Below are positions 11,381-26,428 of a stretch of 64,000 nt of DNA, piece by piece (positions within the stretch are counted from its first letter, which is position 1; every line of letters begins with the position of its first letter). The DNA is taken from assembly GCA_002803225.1 (NCBI GenBank), contig NXFV01000242.1, forward strand, positions 1 through 64,000, given 5' to 3'. This stretch comes from Gamarada debralockiae (lineage: Eukaryota > Ascomycota > Leotiomycetes > Helotiales > Hyphodiscaceae). Below the pieces are notes generated by a model, which was not told the origin of the DNA, ran no database searches, and worked only from the letters and a program-made list of their open reading frames with translations. Made by a program: the position numbers and the translations under genes.

Positions 11381-12590
11381 ATGTCTTCTCGAAGAGATGC
11401 GGAAAGAGATCGCGAGCGTGCATCGCGCGCGCAGCAACAACAAGCTTCGGCTCGTACGAATGAGTATTTCGTCCCGAAAGAAGGCATCGACAGAGAAGTC
11501 ATCACGGCTGACATCTGTCGATACCTCGGTAACGATGCTCTCGTACGGCCGGGCAACTACGAGGTAGGCTTCAAGTCAGATTCCATCGAGAATGTTCGTA
11601 GAGATGGCTAACAGACGTTACTGTAGAACCCGCAGACTCGACAAGTACAGCAAGGGTACTTTATCACTGCATATCGAAATCTCACAACCGTAATATCGCA
11701 CCCTCACAAGCATAAACGAAGATTCTCACTAATCATTCCCTCCACAGGCCATGATTGCGGATCTCAAGGCAGATTCTGAAAGATGGGATGCCGAACGACG
11801 GCAGACCGCATCAAGAGGGCAGCCTTCAAATGGTATTCCTTTGCACGACTCGAACGGAATTGTTCGAAAATCTAACACACCTGTAGTGGAGTATCGTGCT
11901 TCCACCACCCATCAGTCTCGACAATATTATGGACCCACAGAAGCTGCACCTGGAGCAACCGTAGGATACCCAACAGCCGCAACCGCGGGAGGCCAACAGG
12001 GAGTATATGACAATGGATCCCAATACCAGCAGGCTTATAACGCCCCGGTTCAAGCCTATGCCCAACCCACCCAAGGATATGTCTCACAGGACAATTACTA
12101 CGTCGCTGGAGCGGCCATGGAAGTTGATCCCCGTAGTACTGCAAGGGGACAGCCCGTCCAGCAGGCAGGAACAATTCCAAGGACAGGAGCCGTGCAATAT
12201 TCTTCAACCCCCACATACCAAACACAAGCGGATGGCCGTAGCACTTACTATTCCAGTCAAACACCAGTGTCGTCGGCTCAAGGATATCCTTCACAACAAC
12301 CAGCAGATCCATTCTATGGTCGTGGTGCGTACAATCACCCGCCATTTTCTTAATCGTATTTTTCTTTTATTTCGGAATGAAAAGTCTCTAACAGTTCAGC
12401 TCCTCCTCCAACAGGCACCTATGGAGATTCTACTCCGGACATCTATGACAGCCGAGCATACCAGGACACTACTCCATACACCACCCAGGCTCCAATTACT
12501 TCCACTTCAAGTACCACTGCCACCTCGGGATCATCCAGGAGAGATCGTAGAGATGATGATCGCGACAGGCATGGCCATCGCCGCCGTTAG
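11381..12590 (+). CDS. rfeG: RfeG-like putative transcription factor
   Basis: Nuclear protein family named after Aspergillus RfeG; its targets are poorly known. Four exons: 11381-11563, 11627-11689, 11748-12324 and 12400-12590, giving 337 residues. The strongly conserved N terminus is clear: a charged start (MSSRRDAERDRERASRAQQQQ), then TNEYFVPKEGIDREVITADI and CRYLGNDALVRPGNYE, continuing over two introns into NPQTRQVQQGYFITAYRNLT and AMIADLKADSERWDAERRQ. The middle is rich in Gln, Tyr, Pro and Ala (prion-like low complexity). The tail, in the last exon, is Arg/Asp-rich and ends HGHRRR. All junctions keep frame, including G|CT at the last intron. Reading straight through the third intron would stop at 12353 and lose the basic tail. 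The family name is recalled from sequence similarity. Confidence 0.85.
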
Positions 12591-15500
12591 GATTTCCCAT
12601 CAGGTTCCATTGGCATATTTGTATTCAGCGATCCACGGGCATACATCATTTTCTGGCGTTTTTTTCATTACTTATTCCCCTTCTCTGGGTATCCCGGCTT
12701 GTCTGGACCAAAAATTGCCTTGGATATCTGCTGCTTATACATGGAATCAGACCATAATATGATGGGCACTTCCCAGTCTTCAATCAAGACGTTGTTGAGG
12801 TGCCAAGAAGAATGCACTCATACCGGAGTTGGAGGTCCAGATCTTCGTCCCTAGGTTGGATCCGCATATTGTCCTGCACTAGACCTGTTTATGAGACTGG
12901 ATCGAAGACTGGATATACGATCGAGATGTTACCATGCCGAGATGAGATAAGGACCCTCGCACATTCCAGTGCGGCTGCTTTCATGCCATTCACGAGATCT
13001 GGGTCCATTGGGAGAAAGGAGAGGATATTCATTTGCAAGGTTAATACAGTTGGCGATTGCATCAGTGATGCTTGCATACGCAGAGGCCGTTGGGGCGCTC
13101 CATCATGACATTGCGTGTTTTGTTGCTGTTTACATCTTGGATACCACCCTCATGAGCCTGCTGCCTGGATCCATCGTTACCAATTTGGGTTTCGCCGTCC
13201 GGTTTCTTTCTTCATTCCGCTTTCGGGTCTTTGGGTGGGTATTTGAATAGAGAGTTCGGGTTCGATCCAGGCAGCATGGCAGAGGCGTTTTGTGTATATA
13301 CTCTGCCCACATCAAAGGAGCACTTTCACCTTCAGATCCGCATCCTGTCCTTTAGGAACTTTCCATTAGGAGATCGCAACATCCTCAGGATAGGATCTCA
13401 GTACTGATATTTAGCTCTGGCTGTGTGTTGACAGCAGGTACAGTTACACTTCCCTGGGAATGGACTCCTACCATGGACAGGAAATACAGTCCTTGGACTA
13501 CCCGGATTTATCCAGTGGACTTCCCTTGGATTTCATATCAGGTGTCAAGCGTCCCACCAAGTTCATTGTTTGCGATCAAGGCCAGACCAGGGGATACATC
13601 AGCAAAATCAAAATTTCATTGGCCATATTGTGATTGCTTCCTGTCGGCTAACAAAGACACCCGTCACCCGACTCAGAGCTCCATCTGCCGGAAGGAATCC
13701 AAGGACATCCTTCCGAAACCCTCATCAAGGCACTTCAACACCGAGGCAGCCGCCTTGAATCATCTAGATCACAGAACAGAGGATTCGCATCAAAATACAT
13801 CTGGTCTTTTGCAGGTAATTCCCCGTTCTGTCTAGCACTCGTTGATTCGACCCTTCTGGTTCAAACAACCCGTGGTCTTGATTCCAATGAGCCTTGAGGC
13901 CATCAGGCTCGGACGGTTACCAGATCATCTGACCTTGACCCAGGGTGGAAATCTCCAAAGAGCCTGGAACCCATCAGGCTCGGAACCCAGGGCCGCCAAC
14001 ATACGCTCACCCTTTGAGGACCTCCGCACCCCAGGCAGCCGTTATTCGAGCAGGCTTATCCGCCAGTACCTCGCTGACGGCGCAATGTTTTCAAGTACCA
14101 AACCAAGGCTTCCTTCATTGAGCCTCCATTCCGGTTCATCCTCCCATTTCATTACTTTATTATACTACCAAGGGACCTGGAAACTGACTTCTTTGTGTAG
14201 GTCCCAACCCATCATATATTTAGGAACTAGGTACCTGACGAACCCCTTGCTGGAGCTGGAGTGTATGTTGGTCTGGTTGATGCAGAAAAGATGATGAGAA
14301 GGAAAAATCGTAGTGGCAGGAGACTCTCCACAATCAATACATTTATCCACACAACCCTCTTATTCAAATCTCACAATGTGATGTTTATGTCTACCACTTG
14401 AAATCTGTAAGCCGGCTGGAATTGGTGGCTGTCGATCTTCGCATTCCAATATACCATCCTGGTTTTATTTCTCACCTCGCCCACCATAATGATTGGCCTC
14501 AATCTACCCTAACATAATAAGTAGAGCTACAAGAAGAAATGATTCCCCCAACCGGACACTGTCAAAACTCTATACAAGGGCATCAAAGCGACGCCCTGTC
14601 AGCATCTATCTGCCGTGCCTTCTCCTTAGCCCCCCAAATAAAAATAACCCCCGATGCACAACATTAGCCCGTCCCCCAATCCTTCGAAATCCTTTAGGAG
14701 AAAAAATGTTCCCGCGCTCGCTGAGCCGCTGACACCTTCATAAACGAATCCAACATTAACTGTCTGACGACGTAGATACATACCATTTTCAATGCTCCCG
14801 CAGTTCTGTAAGATCGGCCAGATATCATACATGCACCCCTGTAGTATTAAAACAGTTCATCGAATAAATGAGTCAGATCACGGAGCAAAGACCGGAATGT
14901 GAGGCTCCAGGGTGATCAAACGCATCCGAATTCGTTCGGATTCAAGATGAGATCATTGCCGGGGTACAATACTTTCGCTGAGAGGATCCTCTCGCTCTGA
15001 TCACTGCTAATAAAGTACAGATTGCCAGGGTAAGACATAACATGAATCAGTGAATGGGTGTGTAGGATACCAAAGTACAATTAAATTGATACTGTGGACA
15101 TATCGTACGAGACTCGAGGTCAAGTTCCAAGTTAGCAGAACTCAACACCGAGATGCATCATTCAGAGAGGTCTTGCGCGTCCCCTCTTATTCCTTGACCA
15201 AAAGGCTTCTTTTGCCTCACGTACAGTGCACACACCGATAAAGTGCCAACTTTTTGATGTCTTACGCGGCCGTTGGGGAAAGAGGCTGCGATTCATGGCG
15301 GGCAGATCTGTCAAGAAATAAATAGAAAAACTGGAGATGACTGTATGCAGTTCCAACTGATACATTGACAATTTATATTTAGTTGCTGCTTCACAGCTGA
15401 TCTTTGCTGTGGAGGCTCAGTCGTCATTTTTACGGCTGACGATCACTAACATTTTGTTGCCATTTGAGAATCGGATCCACTTGTTTCAGCTTCTTCGGTA

Positions 15501-15978
15501 CGCAAAGCCACCGAACCCAGCAAGAACATTGGACCCCCCGCTGCTGGAATTACAGAAAGGAATACGAATCCGGACAGGAGACGCCATCAGGTTACTTCAG
15601 CAGAGAAGAAGCAAGCATATCTTGGGGCCCAAATCGCATTAATCCTCCAACCTCCTCCCCTCTCAAGTCCGGCCTCTTTTGCAACAGCACAGCGCCTTCG
15701 AGTGCCATATCAGGTCACGGCATATACCCTGGCTTCCCGCGGTCTTCAATCATCCCGACGAACGCGAAACCAAGCACAGGCTGCACAGCCTTCTCTTGGC
15801 AGCGCTTCGTTATATCCAAACTTTTTGCAAGGACAACAACGACGCTAGCTACATTGGAAGGAAGCCACGATACCGTTCCTTCCTTCATCAATTATTTCAC
15901 ACAAAGGAGCATTGGATATTGTTTGCTGTCATTTGCAATCAATCTGGCTGACAGCGACAACGCTGTCAATTGCCCATC
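12591..15978. other. Long intergenic region, no supported gene
   Basis: About 3.4 kb without a convincing coding region. It contains a 12-bp perfect inverted repeat (13160-13171 and 13264-13275) and a 14-bp direct repeat (13900-13913 and 13971-13984). The last few hundred bases are presumably the promoter of the mannosyltransferase gene. Confidence 0.5.
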
Positions 15979-17178
15979 ATGCTCACATTCAGGAGAGCCC
16001 TGATAGCTGCGGCTTTCTTCCTCACGATGCTCTTCCTAGTCACACGAACACACACCTCGACATCCTCCGATCGATTACCCTACAAAGCCGGCGAAGATTC
16101 ACGGCAACCTTCACAGAATGACGAACAAACGACGAAAACTGGATACGTCCCAACGAATCCGGTGTCGACGTCGAGTTCTAACAAGATGCCCGTTGTCCGA
16201 CCTGCGAAGAAACCACAAACAAACCAGCAATTACTACAAGATTTATCGAGAGCGCCATTGCAAGATAAGCTCGCATACCAATTCCCCTACGACGTCGAGG
16301 CGAAGTTTCCAGCATACATATGGCAGACATGGAAATACACACCAGCATCAGGAGATTTTGGGGAGAATTTTAGGCCCGCAGAAGCAAGCTGGTCAGAGAA
16401 GCATCCAGGCTTTATCCACGAAGTCATCACTGACCAAGTCGCTGTCCATTTACTGCGACATCTGTACGCTTCAGTTCCTGAGGTTCTAGAAGCTTACAAT
16501 GCGCTCCCCCTGGCTGTGCTGAAGGCTGATTTCTTCCGCTACCTGATTCTACTGGCTAGAGGAGGCATCTACTCGGATATCGACACACATGCGCTGAAAT
16601 CAGCAGCAGAATGGCTGCCAGATAGTGTGCCGAGAGAGGCAATTGGGTTGGTGGTTGGAATTGAAGCTGATCCTGATCGTCCGGATTGGGCGCAGTGGTA
16701 TTCTCGACGCATTCAGTTCTGCCAATGGACCATTCAGTCAAAACCTGGACACCCTGTTCTCCGCGAGATCGTGGCCAATATTACCCTCGAGACGCTGGAG
16801 AAGAAGAAGAGTGGATCGTTGAAGTCATTCAAGGATAAGAACGTGATCGAGTTTACAGGCCCGGCGGTGTGGACAGATGCAATTTTCGATTACCTGAACA
16901 ATGAGAAGTACTTTGATCTGAGTACTGGGAAGGGGAACATTACGTGGAAGGATTTCACTGGCATGACTACAGCGAAGAAAGTTGGGGATGTGGTGGTTCT
17001 TCCAATTACGAGTTTCAGTCCAGGAGTGCAGCAGATGGGCGCGGGGGATTATGATGATCCTATGGCCTTTGTGAAGCACGAATTTGAAGGTATTTCCACC
17101 CCTTTCTCCTCCAAATCTCTTAGAAACTAACAATTCTCAGGAACTTGGAAACCAGAAAACGAACGCCACATTGGATAG
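15979..17178 (+). CDS. och1: Alpha-1,6-mannosyltransferase Och1-like (GT32)
   Basis: Golgi enzyme that adds the first alpha-1,6-mannose to N-glycan cores, the step that starts outer-chain elongation. Exons 15979-17089 and 17141-17178 encode 382 residues. The N terminus is a type II membrane anchor (RRALIAAAFFLTMLFLV at about residues 4-21) followed by a Ser/Thr/Lys-rich stem. The GT32 core is clear: FPAYIWQTWKYTP, then LADFFRYLIL-type helix, GGIYSDIDTHAL with the metal-binding DxD (Asp200, Asp202), and a GPAVWTDAIFDYL segment. The small second exon adds GTWKPENERHIG. A start nine bases upstream would use TTG, so I take the ATG at 15979. No defect is seen. Confidence 0.9.
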
Positions 17179-18058
17179 GGGTAATAGTAGCCTCAAACGA
17201 AAACCTCTCCGAAATAGAAAGGGGACTTGTATAATTTCACGACGGCGTACAGGGTCAAATTTTTCTGTTACTTGCATATTTTCGAGCACTCATTCATTGC
17301 ATCAGCCGACATACACATACATACATGGACGAAACGAACACATTGGCAGGACCTGTTTGTTTTGACAAAATTATAGACTTGGGGTTGGGGTTTTGGAGCA
17401 TCTGCTCGTTCTTCGAAATTGGAGGAACGGGAAAAAAGTGTAGATTGAGAGTGTGTGACAATTGGAAGGTTGGACAGACAGAATGGCTACCATTGAGTTG
17501 GATGTCACAGCAAAGCGAAGGGCAGAGAACACGAATTTCAAGAGCTGAAACTTGTGTATTGTTGGATTCAAAGCAGGAGATACAAAAGCCGCTGCATGGA
17601 CGGAAGGAAGAAGACTTTCAAAACTCTCGAGGGAGCTCGAGTCAGGGAATCAGGGACCACTTGTGTTTCCACGACGGCAAGACAACTAAAATAATAGAAC
17701 ACAATGCCCTCGTTCTCCCATGTCTACCTCCCACAAATCACTCTTCTGATCAAATGATTTAAGATCCGTGCCTGTCCGTCGCCGTGATCCCTGAATCCTG
17801 TGCTCTGCCGCCTTTGTCCTCCATAAGGGACTTCACATTCAGGGGGCGCCGGACAGAACGCTAATTTTCCGCTCCCGCGGCTTCAACCCCGCACTTTTGA
17901 GACTTCACCATCCGGAAAGAGAAGCTCCACAAGAGCAACGATATGACACCTAGCTGACTCCAATCTCTCTTTCCTTTCTACAATGCCAATACACGAAGCT
18001 GGGCGATTTCTTTTGGTTCCAGAGGACAGACCTGATCTGCAGGCAATGAATTGTAAGA
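17179..18058. other. Intergenic, no supported gene
   Basis: Contains the 3' region of the mannosyltransferase gene and the promoter of the acyl-CoA synthetase gene. No motif-bearing frame is seen; a minus-strand open frame here is antisense to the synthetase exons. Confidence 0.5.
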
Positions 18059-20219
18059 ATGCTGAAGGGATTGAGAGTTAATGGAGCTCTGGAGCGGGGT
18101 CGTGTGTTCCGGAGGGACAACAGCTTCAGACTCAGGACGACATGGAGAGTTGGTTTTGGGATTGGAGTAGCAAGGCAGAAAAGAGGATTGCTCACGCAGA
18201 GCCATTGTAAAGGCCCTACATCCGTACGTAACCCCTCTTCCCATCCCCCCTCTCTCACAAGCACATTCTAACATGTCTCTCAGCCACCGCTCCTCGAACA
18301 CACAATCCCGCAACACTTCGCCAGCATCGTCTCCGCACACGGTGACCGCACAGCAGTCATCTCCCGAAGCCAAAACGAAAGGTTGACATATAGAGAGTTG
18401 GACGAGAGGAGCAATGTACTCGCATATGGATTGAGGGAGAGAGGCGTTAGGAAGGGGGATAGAGTTGCGGTGAGCTTGGGTAATAATTGGGAGTTCGCGA
18501 GCCTAACATACGCTTTATTCAAACTCGGAGCCATCTTGGTAAGGTCTTCCTGCACTCATAACTCGAAATGAGACAGTGAGGGGACGATTGACAGTATAAG
18601 GGCTAATGGAGAGATGTGAATAGGTACCGTTGAATCCTGCGTTCAATGCACCGCAAGTCATTGCCGCGCTCTCGCGTCTGGAAGCTGCGCATCTCATCAT
18701 TGGGGCGGAAACGAATCTTCCTTATAAGTCGCCTAGAGAGAATATCACGCTTCTAAAGACTATCTCCCCCGATCTCTCAGCTTCGAAACTCGAATCTGCA
18801 TCTGTGCCTTCTTTACGCAACATAATCCTTGTTAACAACTCGTCCGATCGAATTGACATTTCTCCCTTCCGTGCAACCTCACCCTTCACCGACCTCCTGT
18901 CAGCGAGTTCGAGGAAAGAAGAAGCAATAGTGCCAGATGAAGAGCTGCATAGAGATGATATCGTGAACATCCAATTCACATCCGGCACCACTTCCGTCCC
19001 AAAGGCAGCATGCCTAACCCACCACTCAATTCTCAACAACGGCTACTTCATCGGCGAACGCATGGAATTAACACCCCGCGACATAGTCTGTTGTCCACCA
19101 CCACTCTTCCACTGCTTCGGCTGCATCCTAGGCTACATGGCAACCGCCACCCACGGCTCAGCCATCCTCTTCCCCTCCGAAGCCTTCAATCCCAAAGCCA
19201 CTCTCCTCTCCACCCAAGAAGAGTCCGCCACAGCGCTCTACGGCGTCGCTACCATGTTTGTTGACGAGCTCGAACTATTAGCCAATGGTACGGTAGAGTA
19301 TAAGGGGTTTGAGCATCTGAGAACGGGGATTGCGGCTGGGAGTTCTGTGCCGAGTAATTTGATGGAGAAGTTGCATAAGACACTTAATTTGACGGGGTTG
19401 ACTATTTGTTACGGTATGACGGAGACCAGTCCTGTGAGCTGTATGACGACGCCACATGATCCGATTGAGAAACGTGTCGATTCTGTCGGTAGACTTCTCG
19501 AACATGTGGAAGCTAAAGTTGTGTCTGAGAAAGACCGCAACCAGATTCTACCGATCGGGGAGAAAGGAGAATTGGTCGTCTCCGGATATCTTGTTATGAA
19601 GGGGTATTGGGGGGATAAAGCGAGAACGGAAGAAGTACGTGTGGTAGAGAAATACAGGGACGAGGATACTGGGGAAGAGAAGGAGAAGGTATGGATGCAC
19701 ACTGGTGATGAGGCGGTAATGGACGAGCAAGGGTACGTCAAGATCACAGGCCGAATAAAAGACCTCATCATCCGAGGCGGCGAAAATATCCACCCCCTCG
19801 AAGTCGAAAACACGCTCTTCAAGCACGATCTCGTGAGCGAAGCTTCCGTCGTCGGCCTTCCGGATGAGCGGTATGGAGAGTGTGTCGCGGCGTTCGTGGT
19901 CGTGCATAGAGGTGTCGAGGTAGGAGTTGATGATGCTGGGGAAGGGAATCCGGAACTGGATTATAAGAGCAAAGATGCGGCGGATAGGGGAGGAGGTAAG
20001 GATTCTGGAAAGGTTGAAGGGAAGACCCTTACGAGACACGATGTGAGAGAATGGGTTAGGGGCCATCTAAGCAATCACCTGGTGCCCAAGTATGTCTTTT
20101 GGGTTAAAGAATACCCGAAGACGGCGAGTGGGAAGATCCAGAAGTTTAAGTTGAAGGAGATGGGGGTGAAGATGCTGAAAGAGGCTGAGATTAAGAAAGC
20201 AAATCAGAGCTCATCCTAG
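18059..20219 (+). CDS. Acyl-CoA synthetase, ACSF2-like (AMP-binding family)
   Basis: Activates a medium-chain or similar carboxylic acid to its CoA thioester through an acyl-AMP intermediate. Exons 18059-18223, 18284-18538 and 18624-20219 encode 671 residues. The first exon is rich in Arg with almost no acidic residues (MLKGLRVNGALERGRVFRR...), a likely mitochondrial presequence, as in human ACSF2. The family start motif GPTSPPLLEHTIPQHF spans intron 1. Adenylation motifs: FTSGTTSVPKAACLTH (about residue 258), YGMTETSPVS (about 403), HTGDEAVMDEQGYVKITGRI (about 499), LIIRGGENIHPLEVEN, and the catalytic-lysine motif PKTASGKIQK (about 638). The usual glycine of TSGTTGxPK is serine here. A charged insert (GGKDSGKVEGK, about 600) sits before the final motif. 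The substrate cannot be told from sequence. Confidence 0.9.
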
Positions 20220-23200
20220 ACCTAAATCAATTTAAGATTCAAACGAAGCCCCATTGTTGCAACGAAGGCATTAGGGTCAAGGGGTGATGTTTCTAGAGCT
20301 CGGCCTTGTCGAAGTCGGCGGCTGGCAGCGGATTATTCAAACGAGTTGAGCGTTTGTGTTTGCAGCTCTTGGTATTCATTCACTCTATCTCAGCAAACAA
20401 GTCTTTCAAAGTTGCAAATTTCCAGCTATATAAAGATACCTATTCCCTTTCTTCCGCGGCCATGCCTGGAACATTGACTTTGGAGAGCACCGACGCAAGA
20501 TGCTGGGCAGTCATTGGTCGTCACTGTCTACCATGTTTGCCTCCGGGACCAGGGCTCCTTTCTCCCCTGCCAACTACCACCTGGAGTTCATATGCTTGGG
20601 TGAGAAATTGGGGGATTGTTGTCATTGCCCTATCTCCTCGTTATTGAAGATATCCTTGTCTGTGTCTTCTCCGCGTCGTCTTTTCTGTCGACTATTGCTG
20701 AGGAAATACACGGCTACTAGGAGTCTTGGGAGTAGATGGTTGCATTGATAATGTTGTTTAGCCAGCGTAATCAGGAGTCCAATTGATTTTTCGCCGGACA
20801 GTCCGCCTTGCTATACCCGTGATATAGCACTGGAGAAGCGTTGACGCCATCGCAGGGGTCCTTCTTGGTAAGCACTGTGGTGAGGTTCTTGTCGGGGCCT
20901 AAAGGAGTTGCATAGACGGAAGAAAATGAGAGAATTATTAATAACAAGATTGTGGCTATAATGAAAGCTTGGAAATGAATAAAAATGAAGAGACCAGGTT
21001 TTGTGTTTTTGTGTTGGGAACTGCTGGAGTGTAACGATGATGATCACTGCGTCAATATCGGCTTGTAGATATCCTTATAGTACGCATGGAGGACACCATG
21101 GTTCTCGAAGTTACCCTGATTCTGTATTCTGTCTAGAGCGATGGCTACAGCTGTTCCTGTAGGATTTAGATTCAAACAGGTCAAGAGATACTGGCCAACA
21201 TCGGCTGAAGCCATATCCTGTGTGAATTGAGAAGCATTGCGAAATTCATTATGGTGCTGTATGAAGTCGGAGAATGTGAATAGGTGCTGGTCGTGTTGGA
21301 AGGTTATGTTGGCGGCATATGTTGATGGCTCATATTGGCGTCTTATGTTGGGCGTCTCATGTTGGCGTCTCATATTCGTGGCTCAAGGGTTGGGTCCTGC
21401 CCCTTGTTTATGAAGTCTATACTTAAAGTAATATTAACGAACTATGCCACAATGTAGTCTCAATTGAGCACTGAAATCTCAATCCTCCACGGACTATCAT
21501 CTAACAGAAGCTGGGAACAGCAGAGTGGTTTTTTAGTAGCAGATGGCATCGCCCACATTAGCAGCCCGTTAATGAAATGCGGTACGCAAGATAGACGAAA
21601 CGATAGGCATGACGATCTGAACGGTTCTGAAACGGCTATATATCTAATAGGCACAATTTTAACTAATAATCCTCGAAAATCATAATAAAGAACGCCTTAA
21701 AGGATTGACCCAAGCGCCAGCCCCTCGCCAGACTGATGAAATTCCAGGGGACAAGACAAATATTTAGTAGCACAGTTATCAGTTATGCCATAGAAAGCCT
21801 GATCTCTAACATATATACACTCAACTCTCAGGTTATATGCCAAAAAATAATAAAAGCCATTTGCTGTAAAACAACAGGAAAAGACTTTGATTCAATATCC
21901 GTGAAAAGAAGCTGTGCTGGATGACATATTGATAATTCTTCACAGCTGCCGCTAGCCTGGAATAAGAAACCTGCATTAACAGACAGTGATGGGTTCTAAG
22001 CACGTTGTGGCATTGCAGCTTACGAAGCCCAGGAGCCCACGTGATATCGGTCTATCCCAATTCATAGTAATGTTCCCATCAACTATACACTCGACGTCCA
22101 TTGCATGGAAAGTCTTACGCATTCGTCTCAAAGGAGAAAGGTAATCGACTCTTCAAATTCAGATTCTCAAGGACTCAAGTTTTATATCAAACAACTCTAG
22201 GCATGCCAGAGACCATGTCGTACTTGTGAATGATATACCCAAAACAACCATCCAAAAAATCCTAGAGAAAGAACTAGGCCGACCAGTACTAGATCACCCA
22301 GAAGTCAGTAATGTCCTAAAACAGAATGCATCAGAAGGAAATGGAGTGACTGGTGCTGAGAGGGGAAAGCTTAGGAGCTAATAGAGTATATGAGGGTATG
22401 AGTGAGAGCGGGAGGTGGGATATGAAAGTGCCGATTGTCCTCACTGCGGGCGGGATGGCGCTGTAGTCCAATATTTGTTCTCGTGAATAAGTATCGCCGC
22501 TCCCGAAAGTGTTATATGAGAAGTGCCCCTGTTGAACGGAGAAGTCTGCTGCTATGTTATAGGGAGGAGGCTGCAGACTATCAGCAACTAGCCCCAAAGC
22601 CTGCTCTTTGCAATTTATTGTTCAACTTACTTCAGTCGCCGGATCAGCCATGCGTGCGGTTCGATCCTCGACTGAGGACAACTTCAGTGCCAGAGATCGA
22701 AGGCAGTTGCCGTCTCTAAGTGATAAAATTGGAAGACGAGGGCGTCGAGAAATTCAAACGAAGCTGATGGGTTGACGCATAGTGGCGTCTTTTCCAGGTT
22801 AGATGGGTCGGTATTCATGTTAATGTTGCTCACTTGAGGATGGGGACTGATCTGCCTGTGTTGATATAAGGTAGGTGCGCCAAATGCGGTTGTGAATCGG
22901 GCCTTGCGGGTACGGAACTCTTAATTATAGCCAAGCGCCAGCCAAGCCCGGCGCCCAACGAGTTAACGTCTTTGCCACTGCTCTTAAATGCCACTTTATC
23001 ACGTGACTAAAAGGAGTATAATTCCTCCGCGGCATGGCTTTAAGAAAAGGGGAATTGTGGCCCGTATATTACATTGACCTACTTAAAATGGACGATTTAA
23101 ACCCGAGAGGGTAGTTCTTTTAGCAGAGCACAGGGCAGATGTGCTTTGGCAGGATAAGTTTTTGTTTTGTGTTAACTGCCTGATTAGGCATCGAACTTTT

Positions 23201-23755
23201 GGGCTGCCAAGGGCTCGATCCGTCCCTCTCACACTTAAAAGTTGACTAAGAGGGGTCAATGTAACTTTTGGGCCGCACGGGGAGGAGCCCAAGTAAAATA
23301 CGGTACTTACTCGCGGATCCTTCCCCTCCCCTCCTTTTAACCCCCAGGCGGAAAATGACCATGATATTTGCCCGGAGAGGCCGATTTATCCCTCGCCCTC
23401 GGCACGAGCTTTCTACGTCATCCCCTGCTCGAAGCAAGATTAAGCCGAACACAACCCCGCCGATTGATCAATTGCATTGCAGCCAACCCCACTATACTTG
23501 TACGGAAGCTGTCTTGAGAAGAGTCAGGACCACAGCTTTCTCCTCTGCTCTACAATCGACCTAACAGCTTAATTGTTTATATCTTCATCCCCATAATTGT
23601 CGTGTCGCATAGACATACGCGTCCGAACACAGGAGTCGTCGCACCAGCAATGCCGTCCACCTAACCTGATTGATAGGCCATCCATTCTGGAAGCCCCACC
23701 TTCGAATTCAATTCGCGACACTTTGACATCGCACTCTCAGCGCAAGTTTTGCAAC
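20220..23755. other. Long intergenic region, no supported gene
   Basis: About 3.5 kb without a supportable gene. It includes a short tandem repeat at 21301-21371, an AT-rich patch at about 21650-21950, and an 11-bp inverted repeat (23069-23079 with 23254-23264). The minus-strand frame at 21044-21373 is partly built from the tandem repeat, so I do not call it. The last part should hold the kinase promoter and 5' UTR. Confidence 0.45.
21301..21371. repeat. Imperfect short tandem repeat, 13-15 bp unit
   Basis: On the minus strand the unit ATGAGACGCCAAC is repeated about five times with substitutions and small length changes. It lies in otherwise unique intergenic DNA. Confidence 0.6.
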
Positions 23756-25271
<1,516 letters not shown>

Positions 25272-26428
25272 AGAAGGAGAGGCGGTTGGGCATTGGGGGA
25301 AGCACGAATGTATGAATGGGGTGGGAAATAGGAAATGGGAACTGTACAGATGGGAAAGCTAAGTCAAGACTCTCGGGCATGCAAGGACACCTCATTAGGC
25401 GTTTTGGGCACTGGTAAGGCAGAACGATCATGATTTTGGGTCTAAAAAACTAGCGTATAGCCAGACATTTTGCATAAAGGCCGAACGAAGATGGAATATT
25501 CATCAATAATCTTCATCACCAGTTATATCATTCTCGAAGAGATTGTCCTCCCATAAAACGCAGTGCTCCGTTTATGGCTTCCATGCAGGCGTTTACTTTG
25601 GCAAGAAGTGGAGAAGAGTCTCCTCTAAAGTCTTTTGCCAAAAGCTGACTCCAAATGATCGTCATGCACGTAAGAAGGCGCGGGATCTCCCTTCTCCCAC
25701 GTCTGCAGCTCCACTACCCAGTCTCGTCCGGCAGGCATTCGACCTACAAATTCAGATTCAACGTCTGGTCGAAGAATGGTTCACTACCCTCCAAGCCATT
25801 GAGGCTACCACGTCACCGGACAGCCGTGCTTCGACCCCCCGCCCCACGCCTCCCCTGCCCAGCTCCAGCTCCACCACCTCCACCATTGCCTTTAGCCCTC
25901 CCGAGAGAGGCAAGCATCGCAAGCCGATCGAGCTCACCTGGATCTACGCCGAATGCCTCGTTCCAAACCCAACCGATCTGTCCCCCAAGGAAATCCGCGA
26001 CCGGATCATGCACGAAGCGGCCAAGGTCTACAACGCGGACGACTTGAGTCGGATTCTGTGGGCGCGTCAGTTGGACGATGATGATCGGACGGTGGAACTC
26101 ACCGTCTACAAGGCGGACGTCAAACGACTTTACGATGTCTGGACCCAAGACGACTCGACCCAACTGAACCTGCACGAAAGGTTGCGCGAGATCCACAACC
26201 CCTTGGTGCTGGGACGACTTCTTCGCGACGACTCCGAACCCGGGAATTTTTACGGACCGCGCTTTCATCCGGCGTACGACAGCTGGCCCACGCCTTTGAA
26301 GTGTGCGAAAGCAAGCTCGTCCGGAGATATTTCACTCGGCTCTACGAAGCCTGGGAGGAGAAGGATCTTTTCTATCATGAAGTCGGCGCCTACCGCGAAC
26401 GCCATGGGACGAAATTCCCCGACCCAGC

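Noticed and set aside
13250..13280. tRNA-like T-loop (GGGTTCGATCC)
   Set aside because: The upstream 70 bases do not give D and anticodon arms; the pairing seen is a longer inverted repeat with a loop too large for a tRNA.
15970..15978. Upstream start for the mannosyltransferase
   Set aside because: The codon there is TTG; the first ATG is at 15979 and gives a normal type II membrane anchor.
17978..18373. Minus-strand frame opposite the acyl-CoA synthetase exons
   Set aside because: The plus strand carries the conserved GPTSPPLLEHTIPQHF start and good splice sites; the minus frame has no motif.
21044..21373. Possible 109-codon gene on the minus strand
   Set aside because: Its N terminus is a product of the short tandem repeat and the rest has no recognisable family.
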